From Isosphaera pallida ATCC 43644 (GTDB lineage Bacteria; Planctomycetota; Planctomycetia; Isosphaerales; Isosphaeraceae), in the NCBI RefSeq assembly GCF_000186345.1, contig NC_014962.1, positions 868,001-932,000 of the forward strand: a DNA stretch of 64,000 nt. The letters run 5' to 3'. This document shows, in pieces, positions 27,126-36,160 of this stretch (the stretch's first letter is position 1; each line of letters begins with the position of its first letter). The translations under genes and the position numbers were made by a program. Under the pieces are notes generated by a model. The model was given only the letters and a program-made list of their open reading frames with translations, searched no databases and was not told the DNA's origin.

Positions 27126-28052
27126 ATGAGCATGACGGCGACGAAACGACCCGTCCGCCAAAGCGGCGTGGTTGAAGCGGTCCCGATCGTTGGGAGGACC
27201 TGGTGGAACGGTCGCGTGACTCACTTGGTTCGAACGGTCTGGCCGTCGTTGACGGTGCTGATCCTGGTGGTCCTGGCGTGGGATCGGGCGGTGGTGTGGG
27301 GCGAGATTCCCTCCTACCTGGTGCCGCGACCCGAGGCGGTGGCGCGGGCGGCCTGGAACGATCGGACCTCGCTGGCCTCAGCCGCCGGCTTGACTGCCCA
27401 GGCCGCCCTGTGCGGGTTTGCCCTGAGCCTGGTCGTCGGCAGTCTAACAGCGCTGGCTTTCGCCACTTGGTCCTGGGTGCGGAGGAGTTGTTATCCCTAT
27501 GCGATCTTCCTGCAAACCGTGCCGATTGTGGCGATTGCACCCCTGATCAACCTCTATCCCGGCCCCGGCTTCGGCTCGGTGGTGTTGCTCTCTTGGATGA
27601 TCAGTCTGTTTCCGATCGTCACCGGCGGCACGACCGGCTTGACCAGGGTGCCGCCTGAATGGCTCGAACTGTTCCGGCTTTATGGCGCGGGGCGTTGGAC
27701 CATTCTCTGGAAGCTGAGGATTCCCAACGCCGTGCCCCATCTGGTGACGGCCGCCAAGACCTCGGTGGGCTTGGCGGTCATTGGCGCGGTGGTGGGTGAG
27801 ATGTTCTGCGCCTCGTCGAAGTCGGGCTATGGCCTGGGCTATTGGATTCAGGCCACCAGTCGGACCCTGGAAGCCGATCGCGCGTTTGCGTATTTTTTGA
27901 CCTCGACCGGATTAGCGTTGTCGATTTTCCTAATCGCTGGCGCGGTGGGCACGATCGTTCTCAAGGCGATGGGCGACCGGGCGACGCTTCACCAATTGGA
28001 GTTGGAATACGACTCCAACGCCCGTCGTCGCCGCCCGCCACGTGGCGTCTGA
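27126..28052 (+). CDS. ABC transporter permease (SsuC/TauC type)
   Basis: The 308-residue protein has six hydrophobic segments and the BPD_transp_1 EAA region in MISLFPIVTGGTTGLTRVP and ELFRLYGAGRWTILWKLRIP, typical of SsuC/TauC-type permeases. It begins with a cytoplasmic segment of about 35 residues. It forms the inner-membrane channel of the importer. Spacing and orientation fit a single operon with the ATPase and binding-protein genes. Confidence 0.93.
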   Translation: MSMTATKRPVRQSGVVEAVPIVGRTWWNGRVTHLVRTVWPSLTVLILVVLAWDRAVVWGEIPSYLVPRPEAVARAAWNDRTSLASAAGLTAQAALCGFALSLVVGSLTALAFATWSWVRRSCYPYAIFLQTVPIVAIAPLINLYPGPGFGSVVLLSWMISLFPIVTGGTTGLTRVPPEWLELFRLYGAGRWTILWKLRIPNAVPHLVTAAKTSVGLAVIGAVVGEMFCASSKSGYGLGYWIQATSRTLEADRAFAYFLTSTGLALSIFLIAGAVGTIVLKAMGDRATLHQLELEYDSNARRRRPPRGV

Positions 28053-28154
28053 ACCGGAGCGTCCGGCCTCAACCCGAGTGGACGACGATGCAGCCCAAGA
28101 TCAAGATAAGGTCACTTCAAAGGGAGTTCAAACTCTCAGAGGGAATGGATCATC

Positions 28155-29315
28155 ATGGAACGGGCGACGACGCGGCGGCGGTTTTTGAGTGGGGTGGCAG
28201 CGGGGTTGGGGGCGTCCTGTTGGTTGGGATCGCTAGCCGGTTGTGGCGGAGAGGGATCGGGCATCGCCTCCTCCTCGGGCGACGGGACGCTGTCTGATGA
28301 GGGGCCGATCGGTCCCGACGGCAAGCCGACACCTCGGAAGGTGGAGCTGCTGCTCAACTGGTATCCCGAGGCCGAACATGGCGGCTTCTTCGCCGCCGAG
28401 GCGCTGGGGTTTTACCGCGAGGAGAACCTCGACGTGACTATCGTGGACGGTGGACCGGGCAAGCCGGTCTCGCCCCAGGTCGATCAGGGTCGGTTCGCCT
28501 TTGGAATCGAGAACGCGGATCGGATTTTGGTCTTCCGGGCGCGGGGGGCCGACGTGGTGGCATTGTTTGCGCCGTTGCACACGAGTCCGCGCTGCATTTT
28601 GGTCCATGAGGAGTCCGGGATCACCAAGCTGGAGGATTTGGCCAATCTGACGCTGGCGATGAACGACGACGATCCGTTCGCCAAGTTTATGAGAGCCAAG
28701 TTGCCATTGCCTGGCGTGGAGGTGGTGGCCTACACCGGCGGGGTCAAGGCGTTTTTGGCGCGGAAGGATTTCGCGCAACAGGGCTACGTCTTCAGCGAGC
28801 CGATCCTGGCGCGGCGTGGCGGGGCCAAGCCACGGGTGTTGCTGGTGTCCGACCTGGGATTCAATCCATACACCTCGGTTCTGATCGCACGAACCGAGAC
28901 GACCCGACGGGCCGCCGCGGTGGTCAAGGCGATGGTGCGGGCCTCGTCGCGGGGTTGGTTGGCTTATCTGAAGGACCCCGCCCCCATCAACGCCCGGATC
29001 GCCGCCCGCAACCCCGAGATGACCGAGGATTTCCTGGCCGAGAGCGCCGCGGCGCTGCGGCCCTTCTGCGACGATCCGGCGACCACCGACGCCCGTCGCT
29101 TCGGCACGATGGATCCAGCCCGCTGGTTGGAGCTGCGCGATCAACTGGCCTCGTTGGGGTTCTTCGAGTCCTCGGCGGTCGATCCGGCGGCGGCGGTGTT
29201 CGATGCGTTCGGATCGCCGCCGCCGAATGGTTCGGTATCGGCCAACGGGTCAGGCGTATCGTCCTCAAACCGACTGGAGCAACGCCCTCTTTCGAGCGCG
29301 CGGTTCAAGGTCTAG
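28155..29315 (+). CDS. NMT1/THI5-type substrate-binding lipoprotein with Tat-like signal
   Basis: The 386-residue product begins with a twin-arginine stretch (TTRRRFLSG, residues 5-13) and a lipobox (SLAGC, Cys30), so it is probably a Tat-exported lipoprotein. KVELLLNWYPEAEHGGFFAAEALGFY matches the N-terminal motif of the NMT1/THI5 family, and FAFGIENADRILVFRARG and VFSEPILARRG follow in the family order. Relatives bind pyrimidine precursors of thiamine, sulfonates, nitrate or riboflavin. No TPP riboswitch was seen, so the substrate stays open. Cys30 lies after a hydrophobic h-region with a second Cys22. The C-terminus is a low-complexity Ser/Asn tail. Confidence 0.87.
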   Translation: MERATTRRRFLSGVAAGLGASCWLGSLAGCGGEGSGIASSSGDGTLSDEGPIGPDGKPTPRKVELLLNWYPEAEHGGFFAAEALGFYREENLDVTIVDGGPGKPVSPQVDQGRFAFGIENADRILVFRARGADVVALFAPLHTSPRCILVHEESGITKLEDLANLTLAMNDDDPFAKFMRAKLPLPGVEVVAYTGGVKAFLARKDFAQQGYVFSEPILARRGGAKPRVLLVSDLGFNPYTSVLIARTETTRRAAAVVKAMVRASSRGWLAYLKDPAPINARIAARNPEMTEDFLAESAAALRPFCDDPATTDARRFGTMDPARWLELRDQLASLGFFESSAVDPAAAVFDAFGSPPPNGSVSANGSGVSSSNRLEQRPLSSARFKV

Positions 29316-29490
29316 AATCGCTTGAAGACAAGACACCGTTCGGGCGTAGGACGGTCCCCGAGGATGGTCAGACAGCAGCGCGGCTTGGTCCCCGGTGGCT
29401 CGCGCGATTCCGTTCAGTCCCGAACGATCCGCCTCCCGTTCTCTATCCTGACACTTTTCGCGGCCCGGCTTGGGCGGGAACAACGACCCG

Positions 29491-31074
29491 ATGGCGACCA
29501 TTTGCGTCATTTTGGGGCGCGGACGACACGCCGCCTTGATTCAAGAGTGGAAGGACGCCGCCGACGCTGGGGCGCAACTCGTGGAGCTGCGGCTGGATTG
29601 CCTGCGACGTGACATCGATCTCAAGCGTATTTTGGCGAACCGTTATTCCCCCTGCGTGGTGACGATCCGTCGGGGCCGCGACGGCGGCATTTGGCGTCAG
29701 GACGAGGAACGCCGTCAACGTCTGCTCCGCGAGGCGATTGTCATGGGGGTGGACTATGTGGACATCGAGGCCGACATCGCCAAGGAGATTCGGCGGTTTG
29801 GTAAGGTCAAGCGAATCATTTCCTATCACAACTTCAAAGAGACTCCTAAAGAACTGCCCGACATCATCCAGAAGATGGCCACGCTCGACGCCGACATCGT
29901 GAAGGTGGCCACCATCGCCACGAGTATTCAGGATGCGGCGTTCGTTCTCAAGACCGCCTCCGAAGCGCCGGTGCCGACTATTGCGATTGCGATGGGTGAA
30001 GTTGGGTTCTTCACCCGGATTCTGGGAGCCAAGTACGGCGCGCCGTTGACCTACGCCTCGTTCAATCCGGATCGTTCCTTCGCGCCGGGACTACCCAACT
30101 TCCGCGACCTCAAGCGGGATTACCGTTTCGAGAAGATCGACTCGGCCACTGAAGTTTACGGCGTGATCGGCGACCCGGTCGCTCAGTCGCTCAGTCCGAT
30201 GGTCCACAACGCGATCTTCGAGCATTACGGCCAAAACAAGGTGTATGTGCCGTTCAAGGTGGCCGAAGGCAAGCTCCCAACGTTCTTCGAGTCGCTCGAC
30301 TTCCTCAAGCTCAAAGGGCTAAGCGTGACGATTCCCCACAAGGAGGCGATCCGCCAGCACCTCGACGAGGAGGACGACATCGTGGAGACCACGGGCTCGT
30401 GCAACACGGTGGAGATTCGACCGGATGGAACCCGCGTTGGCCACAACACCGACTACCCGGCCGTGATCGAAACCCTGGAGGATGCCCTGGGTGGTCGTCC
30501 CAACCCCGCCCTCTCCCCCCTGGAAGGCAAGCAGGCGTTGTTGGTGGGAGCCGGCGGGGTGGCCCGCTCGATCGCCTACGCCTTGACCCGCCACGGCGCG
30601 GGGGTGACCATTGTGGCCCGCAACGACGAGAAGTCCAAGGCACTGGCCGAAGAGGTCGGCTGCAAGTTCGTGCCCTGGACGATGCGTGCCTCGACGCTTA
30701 GCGATATCCTTATCAACGCCACGCCAGTCGGAATGCATCCCGAAGTCAATGAGACTCCACTCCCTCCTGCTGCTTTTCGTGAGAATATTCTCGTTTTCGA
30801 CACCGTGTATCACCCTGAGAACACCTTGTTCCTCAAGCTGGGCCGCGAACACAATTGCAAGATCGCCACAGGGGTGGAGATGTTCGTCCGCCAGGCGGCT
30901 CGGCAAGCGCGGTTCTTCGCGGGCGTCGAGAATCCGCCGCTGGATGTGATTCGCGGCTTAGTAAGGCGAAAGTTTTCACCGCTTCAGCATGACGTGGATC
31001 CCGAACTGCTGGAAGCCCGCGACGAGCCACAGGTCACCGACCCCGACCTCGACGCCGAAGACCAGGAGCATTGA
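29491..31074 (+). CDS. aroDE: Bifunctional 3-dehydroquinate dehydratase / shikimate dehydrogenase
   Basis: From ATG 29491 the protein has 527 residues in two fused enzymes. The N-terminal type I dehydroquinase has the catalytic His in RIISYHNFKETP and the Schiff-base Lys in ADIVKVATIATS. The C-terminal AroE part starts at EVYGVIGDPVAQSLSPMVHN, has the catalytic Lys in VTIPHKEA, the Asp in GHNTDYPAVIE and the NADP loop LLVGAGGVARSIAYAL. The enzymes catalyse steps 3 and 4 of the shikimate pathway in the cytoplasm. The same fusion order is found in plants and in several planctomycetes and chlamydiae. aroK follows directly, forming a pathway operon. Confidence 0.96.
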   Translation: MATICVILGRGRHAALIQEWKDAADAGAQLVELRLDCLRRDIDLKRILANRYSPCVVTIRRGRDGGIWRQDEERRQRLLREAIVMGVDYVDIEADIAKEIRRFGKVKRIISYHNFKETPKELPDIIQKMATLDADIVKVATIATSIQDAAFVLKTASEAPVPTIAIAMGEVGFFTRILGAKYGAPLTYASFNPDRSFAPGLPNFRDLKRDYRFEKIDSATEVYGVIGDPVAQSLSPMVHNAIFEHYGQNKVYVPFKVAEGKLPTFFESLDFLKLKGLSVTIPHKEAIRQHLDEEDDIVETTGSCNTVEIRPDGTRVGHNTDYPAVIETLEDALGGRPNPALSPLEGKQALLVGAGGVARSIAYALTRHGAGVTIVARNDEKSKALAEEVGCKFVPWTMRASTLSDILINATPVGMHPEVNETPLPPAAFRENILVFDTVYHPENTLFLKLGREHNCKIATGVEMFVRQAARQARFFAGVENPPLDVIRGLVRRKFSPLQHDVDPELLEARDEPQVTDPDLDAEDQEH

Positions 31075-31079
31075 AGTCG

Positions 31080-31790
31080 ATGAGCGCGTGGCCCTCTGCC
31101 CGTACCGAGGGGATCCATGCCGGTGGCTTTGGCCGTCATGTCGCCCTAATTGGTTATCGCGCTGTTGGTAAGTCAACCATCGGGGCGTTGGTGGCGCGCC
31201 GGGCGCGTTGGGCGTTCGTGGACGCCGACCACGAGATTGAACGACGCGCTGGGCGCTCGATCGCCGAGATTTTCGCCAACGACGGGGAGACGGTCTTTCG
31301 GGATTGGGAGGCTCAAGTTATCGCTGAGATTCTCGCGGGGACGCACCCCGTGGTGCTGGCCACGGGCGGCGGGGCGATTCTTCGGGCCGAGACCCGCGCT
31401 CTGTTGCGGCAACGAGCCTTCGTGATTTGGTTGACCGCCGATCCCACCGAACTGCGCCGCCGGTTGGCTTTGTCGTTAGAACGGGGACGCTCGGGACATC
31501 GCCCCGCGCTGACGTCCGCGGGGTTGCTTGAGGAAATCGAACCGATCCTGGCCGCCCGCGCCCCTCTGTACCGAGCGGCCGCGCACGCCGAGATTGCCGG
31601 TTTGAACCGTTCGGTGACTGAGGTGGCCGCCGACGTGTATCGTCTGGCCCGTTCCTGCTTCGAGGTAACCTGCCCACTGCCCGCGGCGGGCGAGTCCCCG
31701 CCTTTGCTCCCCGAGGATCCCTCCGGGACGGCAACGGCTGTCCAACAAGCCGCAGTGGATATGGAGTCGCCATCGAGGAGGTCGTCATGA
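31080..31790 (+). CDS. aroK: Shikimate kinase
   Basis: From ATG 31080 (six bases after the aroDE stop) the protein is 236 residues. The P-loop is GYRAVGKST, the shikimate-binding Asp and Arg lie in VDADHEIERRAGRS, and GGGAILR is the other substrate loop. The lid Arg lies in SGHRPAL. The enzyme phosphorylates shikimate to shikimate-3-phosphate. The family is usually 170-190 residues; the extra 40-50 residues form a C-terminal Pro/Ser-rich tail. The stop overlaps the next start (ATGA at 31787), indicating translational coupling. Confidence 0.94.
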   Translation: MSAWPSARTEGIHAGGFGRHVALIGYRAVGKSTIGALVARRARWAFVDADHEIERRAGRSIAEIFANDGETVFRDWEAQVIAEILAGTHPVVLATGGGAILRAETRALLRQRAFVIWLTADPTELRRRLALSLERGRSGHRPALTSAGLLEEIEPILAARAPLYRAAAHAEIAGLNRSVTEVAADVYRLARSCFEVTCPLPAAGESPPLLPEDPSGTATAVQQAAVDMESPSRRSS

Positions 31791-32758
31791 CCTTTGAGAG
31801 GGCCGCCTTATCGATGCCGCCGGTGGTGATGCTGGCCGCGGGAATCGCCGTGGTCGTCGGCGCAGTGGTGGGCGGATGGTTGACCACGGCGATCGAGCGG
31901 TTGCCCTGGGAGCAAAGCCCGATCTGGCCCCGCCGCCGCAAGCCGGGCACACTGGAACCCATGCCGTTGCGGGGCTATCTACCTTGGATCGGCCCGTTCC
32001 TCGTGGGCGGACCCCCTGATCGCCTCCGCCGCGGTCTCGCAGTCGAACTGGTCACGGGAGGGCTGTTCGCCGCCTTTACCATCGTCGAGACCACCGCCTG
32101 GCTGGCCGGCGACCCCCGACTGGGCACGCTCAACCGCCTGGCAGCGCAACTGGTGTTCGACGCGATGTTGGTCTCGGTGTTGGTCGTCGCCACCTTCATT
32201 GACTGGGAATATCAAATCATTCCTAGTCCAATCACCGACGTGGGCATGGCGAGTGGTCTGGTTTTGGGGACGATGTTTCCGTTTGTGCGTCCCGAGCCGG
32301 AGACCGCTGCTACCTGGACCCAAGGACTGCTCACGGGGCTTCTGGGGCTGGCGGTGGGGGGGGGCATCGTTCTGGTCACCCGAATTCTAGGCGGCTGGGT
32401 GTTCCGGCGTGAGGCGATGGGCCTGGGTGACCTGACCTTGTTGGCCGCGATTGGCTCGTTTCTGGGCTGGCGAGCCGCCATCCTGACCTTCTTCGGCTCG
32501 GCCTTCGTGGGGTTGGGCCACTCGCTCTTCAAAATCCTGTCCTGGCTGGTCAAGAAACTCGCCGGACGGCCCACCACGCGCCGCGACCGCGAAATGGCGT
32601 TGGGACCATATCTCGCCCTCGCCGCCCTCCTCATCGCCCTCAACTGGCAATGGGTTTGGAACGATCTGGCTCGTTACTACTTTGAAGAACTCGGCATGGT
32701 ATGGTTGGTTGTAGTTCACGGCGCGGATGTTCCCGGGTTGGTTGATCCTCGTCCCTGA
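31787..32758 (+). CDS. Prepilin peptidase (A24 family), lacks zinc-cysteine segment
   Basis: The 323-residue polytopic protein has about seven hydrophobic segments and the two catalytic aspartates of A24 leader peptidases: Asp139 in ATFIDWEYQIIPSP and Asp215 in EAMGLGDLTLLAAIG. The N-terminal part carries no CxxC pairs, unlike PilD-type bifunctional enzymes, so N-methylation is uncertain. The enzyme cleaves type IV pilin or pseudopilin leaders at the inner membrane. Its start overlaps the aroK stop by four bases. No pilin or pilus gene is near. Confidence 0.85.
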   Translation: MTFERAALSMPPVVMLAAGIAVVVGAVVGGWLTTAIERLPWEQSPIWPRRRKPGTLEPMPLRGYLPWIGPFLVGGPPDRLRRGLAVELVTGGLFAAFTIVETTAWLAGDPRLGTLNRLAAQLVFDAMLVSVLVVATFIDWEYQIIPSPITDVGMASGLVLGTMFPFVRPEPETAATWTQGLLTGLLGLAVGGGIVLVTRILGGWVFRREAMGLGDLTLLAAIGSFLGWRAAILTFFGSAFVGLGHSLFKILSWLVKKLAGRPTTRRDREMALGPYLALAALLIALNWQWVWNDLARYYFEELGMVWLVVVHGADVPGLVDPRP

Positions 32759-32949
32759 AGTTGGATCTCGCCGTGAACAACTCAATCAATTCCATTCACT
32801 TGGTTGAGGCGGCTCGGCAATCCGCCAGGGTGTTTTGTTCGGATCGCACTCGATCGAATGTGGTTGGTTTCGTTCTCGTTTTCGATTCTCCCTTCCCCAA
32901 GGAGTAGTTCCTCACCGTAGCATCAAATGCGATGCAAGGATGGATGGCG

Positions 32950-33312
32950 ATGGTCGCCTCGCGTTACACCCGTAAACGTCCCTCGGTGGTCCGCACTCTC
33001 TGGGTCAACCGTTGGTTGTTGGCCTTCGGCTTTCTCGCGCTGTGTTTGATCTGGTTCATCTGGTCGAACAACACCGAGGTCACCATCACCTTTCCGCTGG
33101 GGTTGGGTGTCGTCCAGAGCACCGTGGCTTGGGTGTTGTTGAGTTCGTACCTGGTCGGTGTGGTTTCAGGCGTGCTGTTAGCACTGGCAGTGATGACCTG
33201 GAACCGCTTTCACGTTCAGAGTCACGAGGCGAGCGGCGCGACGGGTTCGACTTCTCTACCCTCTCAACCGCCCGTCAAACCGTCGTCCACTGAATCCTCC
33301 TCGCTCGCCTAA
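32950..33312 (+). CDS. LapA-domain (DUF1049) membrane protein
   Basis: ATG 32950 follows CAAGGA by nine bases; two in-frame ATGs upstream (32932, 32944) fit less well. The 120-residue protein has two TM helices (about 25-40 and 58-82) around WSNNTEVTITFPLG, the pattern of LapA/YciS-like proteins. The C-terminus is a Ser/Pro/Thr tail. LapA-domain proteins link lipopolysaccharide assembly or envelope quality control in proteobacteria; the role here is not known. Confidence 0.8.
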   Translation: MVASRYTRKRPSVVRTLWVNRWLLAFGFLALCLIWFIWSNNTEVTITFPLGLGVVQSTVAWVLLSSYLVGVVSGVLLALAVMTWNRFHVQSHEASGATGSTSLPSQPPVKPSSTESSSLA

Positions 33313-33373
33313 TCCACGCGCCGTGTTGCCACATCGTGCCTTGCTTTCTGTTCGGGTTGGAGACTCGGGAACG

Positions 33374-34441
33374 ATGACCATCAGCGCTTCTCCACACCAA
33401 ACTCCCGATCGCCGTCCCAACAAAAGTCCCACCCGTGCCCATCTCGTCGCCTTCGGGAGCGGTCGAGGGTGGGCGTGGATGGTGTCGCTCGGATCATTGT
33501 GCAGTTTGATGGGCTGTGCTGAACGGGGACCATTTCTAGGTGGGGTCAATCGGAATCAGGAATTGGTTTTGCGCAATGCCGCGTTGGAGGCGGAAAACCG
33601 CGACCTTCAGCGCCAGTTGGCTTCGATGCGTGACACTGCCGATCAAATCGAAACCGAACTGGCCGAGCTTCGTCGCCGCGAATCGTTCATGACGGCTGGT
33701 CGGCGGGGAGAGGATCGCCTGCGGGATGGAGATGAGGATTTCGGCTTCGACTCCCAATTAGAGCGCCGCCGCGATCGCGATGCGGGAGCCGCCAAGGGTT
33801 ATCGCCGCCCTCCAAGCCGTGAGACCGAGCAGGATTGGCGGACCCCCGACAACTCGCCAATGGCCGACGCCCGCGAGGATCCACTCGATTCTCCCTCCCT
33901 CTCCCCCTCCTCCTCGTCCTCGGGGACAGGCACCCGTCGCGCTGCCGGGTCGCTCGAAGCCATGCCCCGCGCCCCTCTGAACGGCGACAACCCTCCAGAC
34001 GGCTCGGGTGGGTTCGAACTGCACGACCTGTTCTCCAATCCCAACTCGGACGCCGGCGGTCGGTTGCCACCTCCCGACGCCGATCCCGGCGAGCTCGCTT
34101 CAAGAGAAACCGACTGGCAGACCCCCTCCCTTCGCGCGACGCTCCAGCCCTCCGACTCCTCGGCGCGTTCCATGACCGCCTCCGACTCCAGCGAGTTGGC
34201 CCAACGTCGTTCCGAACCTGCCGCGAACTCCGCCTCCTCACCGCGTCTTCGCTCACCGGTTCGCTCCGGCTCCACATTCCCCAACGCCCCCTGGCCCGAC
34301 GACTCGCCGTTGCGTCGCCTTCCCGGCGCGGAGATGTTCCGCGAACCGTCACGCACCCCCTGGCTCAACCCTGCACCTTCCTCCGACTCTCCAAGTCGCC
34401 CCAGTCCGCGAGCCTCCCCCACTCCTTCGCGCTCCCAATGA
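33374..34441 (+). CDS. Coiled-coil lipoprotein with Ser/Pro-rich C-terminus
   Basis: From ATG 33374 the product is 355 residues. A hydrophobic segment and a lipobox (CSLMGC, Cys48) follow a basic N-region, so export as a lipoprotein is likely. Residues about 60-100 (LVLRNAALEAENRDLQRQLA and following) are a strong coiled coil. The rest is low-complexity Ser/Pro/Asp/Arg sequence without a fold. Not recognised as a named family. It could be a tether between outer layer and membrane, but that is speculative. Confidence 0.72.
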   Translation: MTISASPHQTPDRRPNKSPTRAHLVAFGSGRGWAWMVSLGSLCSLMGCAERGPFLGGVNRNQELVLRNAALEAENRDLQRQLASMRDTADQIETELAELRRRESFMTAGRRGEDRLRDGDEDFGFDSQLERRRDRDAGAAKGYRRPPSRETEQDWRTPDNSPMADAREDPLDSPSLSPSSSSSGTGTRRAAGSLEAMPRAPLNGDNPPDGSGGFELHDLFSNPNSDAGGRLPPPDADPGELASRETDWQTPSLRATLQPSDSSARSMTASDSSELAQRRSEPAANSASSPRLRSPVRSGSTFPNAPWPDDSPLRRLPGAEMFREPSRTPWLNPAPSSDSPSRPSPRASPTPSRSQ

Positions 34442-34730
34442 TTGATTCAACGAAGAGTGATGAACCTGACCAAGATCTTTCCAACCTCGATTTGATCGTC
34501 GTTTGTGGTTCAAAACCCCAAAAAGTTGCCTGAATTCCCTAAACCTGCTTACTTTCCCGATTTCGTTGGGTTTACTGGCGAAGTTCGCCGATGAAGAGAC
34601 TCAGTGAGAGGTGGCACGCCCGACTCTCTCAGGGATGGGTTTGATCGTCGGTCGTGGCCGGAATGGATTCCGCCGCCCGGAACGCCATTGGGTTCGTCCG
34701 ACGTGATCGGTTGAGGGAAAGGAGACCGTC
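34442..34730. other. 289-bp spacer upstream of the small lipoprotein gene
   Basis: No open frame of note. A weak TTGCCT-N17-TTACTT pair near 34527 on the plus strand is the only promoter-like sequence seen. Confidence 0.3.
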
Positions 34731-35147
34731 ATGTCGTCGAGGTGGTTGCCCGCGATCGCCGCCGGAGTGTTGGCGGGTGTGGCGGGCTGCGCTCAGTGTC
34801 AAACGTGTGCCGATTTTCCACCGGCTCCCCCCTTCGCCTATGAGCAGGGGATGGTGGCGACTCCCCCGTTGCGTTACGGTCCCAACGCGATTGGGCCGGT
34901 CATGACGATGGAATCGCCCGGCAGGCCTGGGGCCAACGGCTCGGCTTCAACTCCGGCCACCGCCCCCGCGCCCAATGGCGGCAATAGCAACCAAGATCAA
35001 ACGACTCCACCCGCCCCAACCACCACCCCGACGGATTCGTCAGGACGATTACCATTGACACCGCCGAATTCCGGCCTGGAACCTCCCCCAGAATTGCCAA
35101 TGCCCAACCTCGACAATCCCACCGCCATGATCGTGCCGATCCCCTGA
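34731..35147 (+). CDS. Small Pro/Thr-rich lipoprotein
   Basis: The 138-residue product has an AAGGAG SD eight bases before ATG 34731 and a short signal with lipobox (LAGVAGC, Cys20). The remainder is Pro-, Thr-, Asn- and Gly-rich, without domains. Function unknown. The SD and clean lipobox support that it is a real gene despite low complexity. Confidence 0.72.
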   Translation: MSSRWLPAIAAGVLAGVAGCAQCQTCADFPPAPPFAYEQGMVATPPLRYGPNAIGPVMTMESPGRPGANGSASTPATAPAPNGGNSNQDQTTPPAPTTTPTDSSGRLPLTPPNSGLEPPPELPMPNLDNPTAMIVPIP

Positions 35148-35240
35148 CCGAGCGAACGCATGAAATTGGATGCGATTGGTTCCTCGGTCATTACCTCAAC
35201 GTCAAGGTTGCGACAAGCTGGATGCGAAACGCCCCTCCTC

Positions 35241-35270
35241 TTGGTCGCAAGGTCGTCCACACGTTACAAT
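35241..35270 (+). promoter_or_regulatory. Candidate sigma70-like promoter for the HAD gene
   Basis: TTGGTC (35241-35246), an 18-base spacer and TACAAT (35265-35270), 75 bp before ATG 35345. Confidence 0.45.
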
Positions 35271-35344
35271 GTGCGGCCCGGCTCTGTCGCGCCGCCACCG
35301 GCGCGGGGTCGGGTCGTGGCCGTTGAACCAATCCATATCCATCC

Positions 35345-36079
35345 ATGTTCTCGGAATCCTCCCTGATGGCGATTCGCGCCTTGGTGTTCGACTTTAACGG
35401 GGTTATTCTCGACGACGAAGCTGTTCATGGCGAATTATTCCGCCAGGTGCTTGCTCCTTTGGGTGTCACCATTTCTGAAGAGGATTATTTTCGAATCTAT
35501 CTTGGGTTTGACGATCGGTTGTGTTTGGAGACCGCGTTGACCAATCATGGACAGCCCGCCCCGCCAGAGTTGATCGACCAACTGGTGGAACGCAAGGCGG
35601 CGCTTTATTTGCAGCGAGCCGAAGCGGGGCTGCCATTTTACGACCAGGCTCCCGAAGTGGTCGGACGTCTCTGCCGCCGCTATCCCACCGCGATTTGTTC
35701 CGGCGCGTTGCGGCACGAAATTGAACTGGCGCTCAAGCGTTTAGGAGTGCTGGACCAGGTGCGATGCATTGTCGCGGCCGAGGATGTCACTCGGAGCAAG
35801 CCCGATCCCGAAGGTTATCTCCTGGCGTTCCGTCATCTGGCCAACCAGCCCGAGTTTCGTGAACAACCCCTTCAGCCTCACGAGGTTTTGGTCATTGAGG
35901 ATACCACGATGGGAGTGCGCTCGGCGCGGGGGGCTGGTTTATGTGTGGTGGGCGTGGCCACCACCACTGAACCTCGGGAACTTCTCAACGCCGGCGCGCG
36001 GGAGGTGATCCCACGCCTGGCCGACTACACCGAGGAATGGATCGCCGCTCGGTTTGGGGCAACCGCCCCCACCGTTTGA
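35345..36079 (+). CDS. HAD-superfamily hydrolase (beta-phosphoglucomutase-like), Asn in motif I
   Basis: The 244-residue protein (or 237 from ATG 35366) has HAD motifs I (VFDFNGVILDD), II (AICSGALRHE), III (SKPDPEGY) and IV (VLVIEDTTMGVRSA) and a helical cap after motif I, as in subfamily IA phosphatases and phosphoglucomutases. The second Asp of motif I (general acid/base) is Asn18. That variant exists in the superfamily but usually alters catalysis. Substrate unknown. It appears to be transcribed alone from a nearby promoter. Confidence 0.88.
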   Translation: MFSESSLMAIRALVFDFNGVILDDEAVHGELFRQVLAPLGVTISEEDYFRIYLGFDDRLCLETALTNHGQPAPPELIDQLVERKAALYLQRAEAGLPFYDQAPEVVGRLCRRYPTAICSGALRHEIELALKRLGVLDQVRCIVAAEDVTRSKPDPEGYLLAFRHLANQPEFREQPLQPHEVLVIEDTTMGVRSARGAGLCVVGVATTTEPRELLNAGAREVIPRLADYTEEWIAARFGATAPTV

Positions 36080-36160
36080 GCAAAGAGCTTGCCTTCGTGG
36101 CGGGTTCCATGCGGGTTCGTTTTGATTGATTTGACTTGTCGCCTCTCGGTTTCAGGTGGG

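Noticed and set aside
28095-28160. CTGAGA-like sequence on the minus strand near the binding-protein gene, suggesting a TPP riboswitch
   Set aside because: It is on the strand opposite the transport operon, without the flanking conserved TPP stems.
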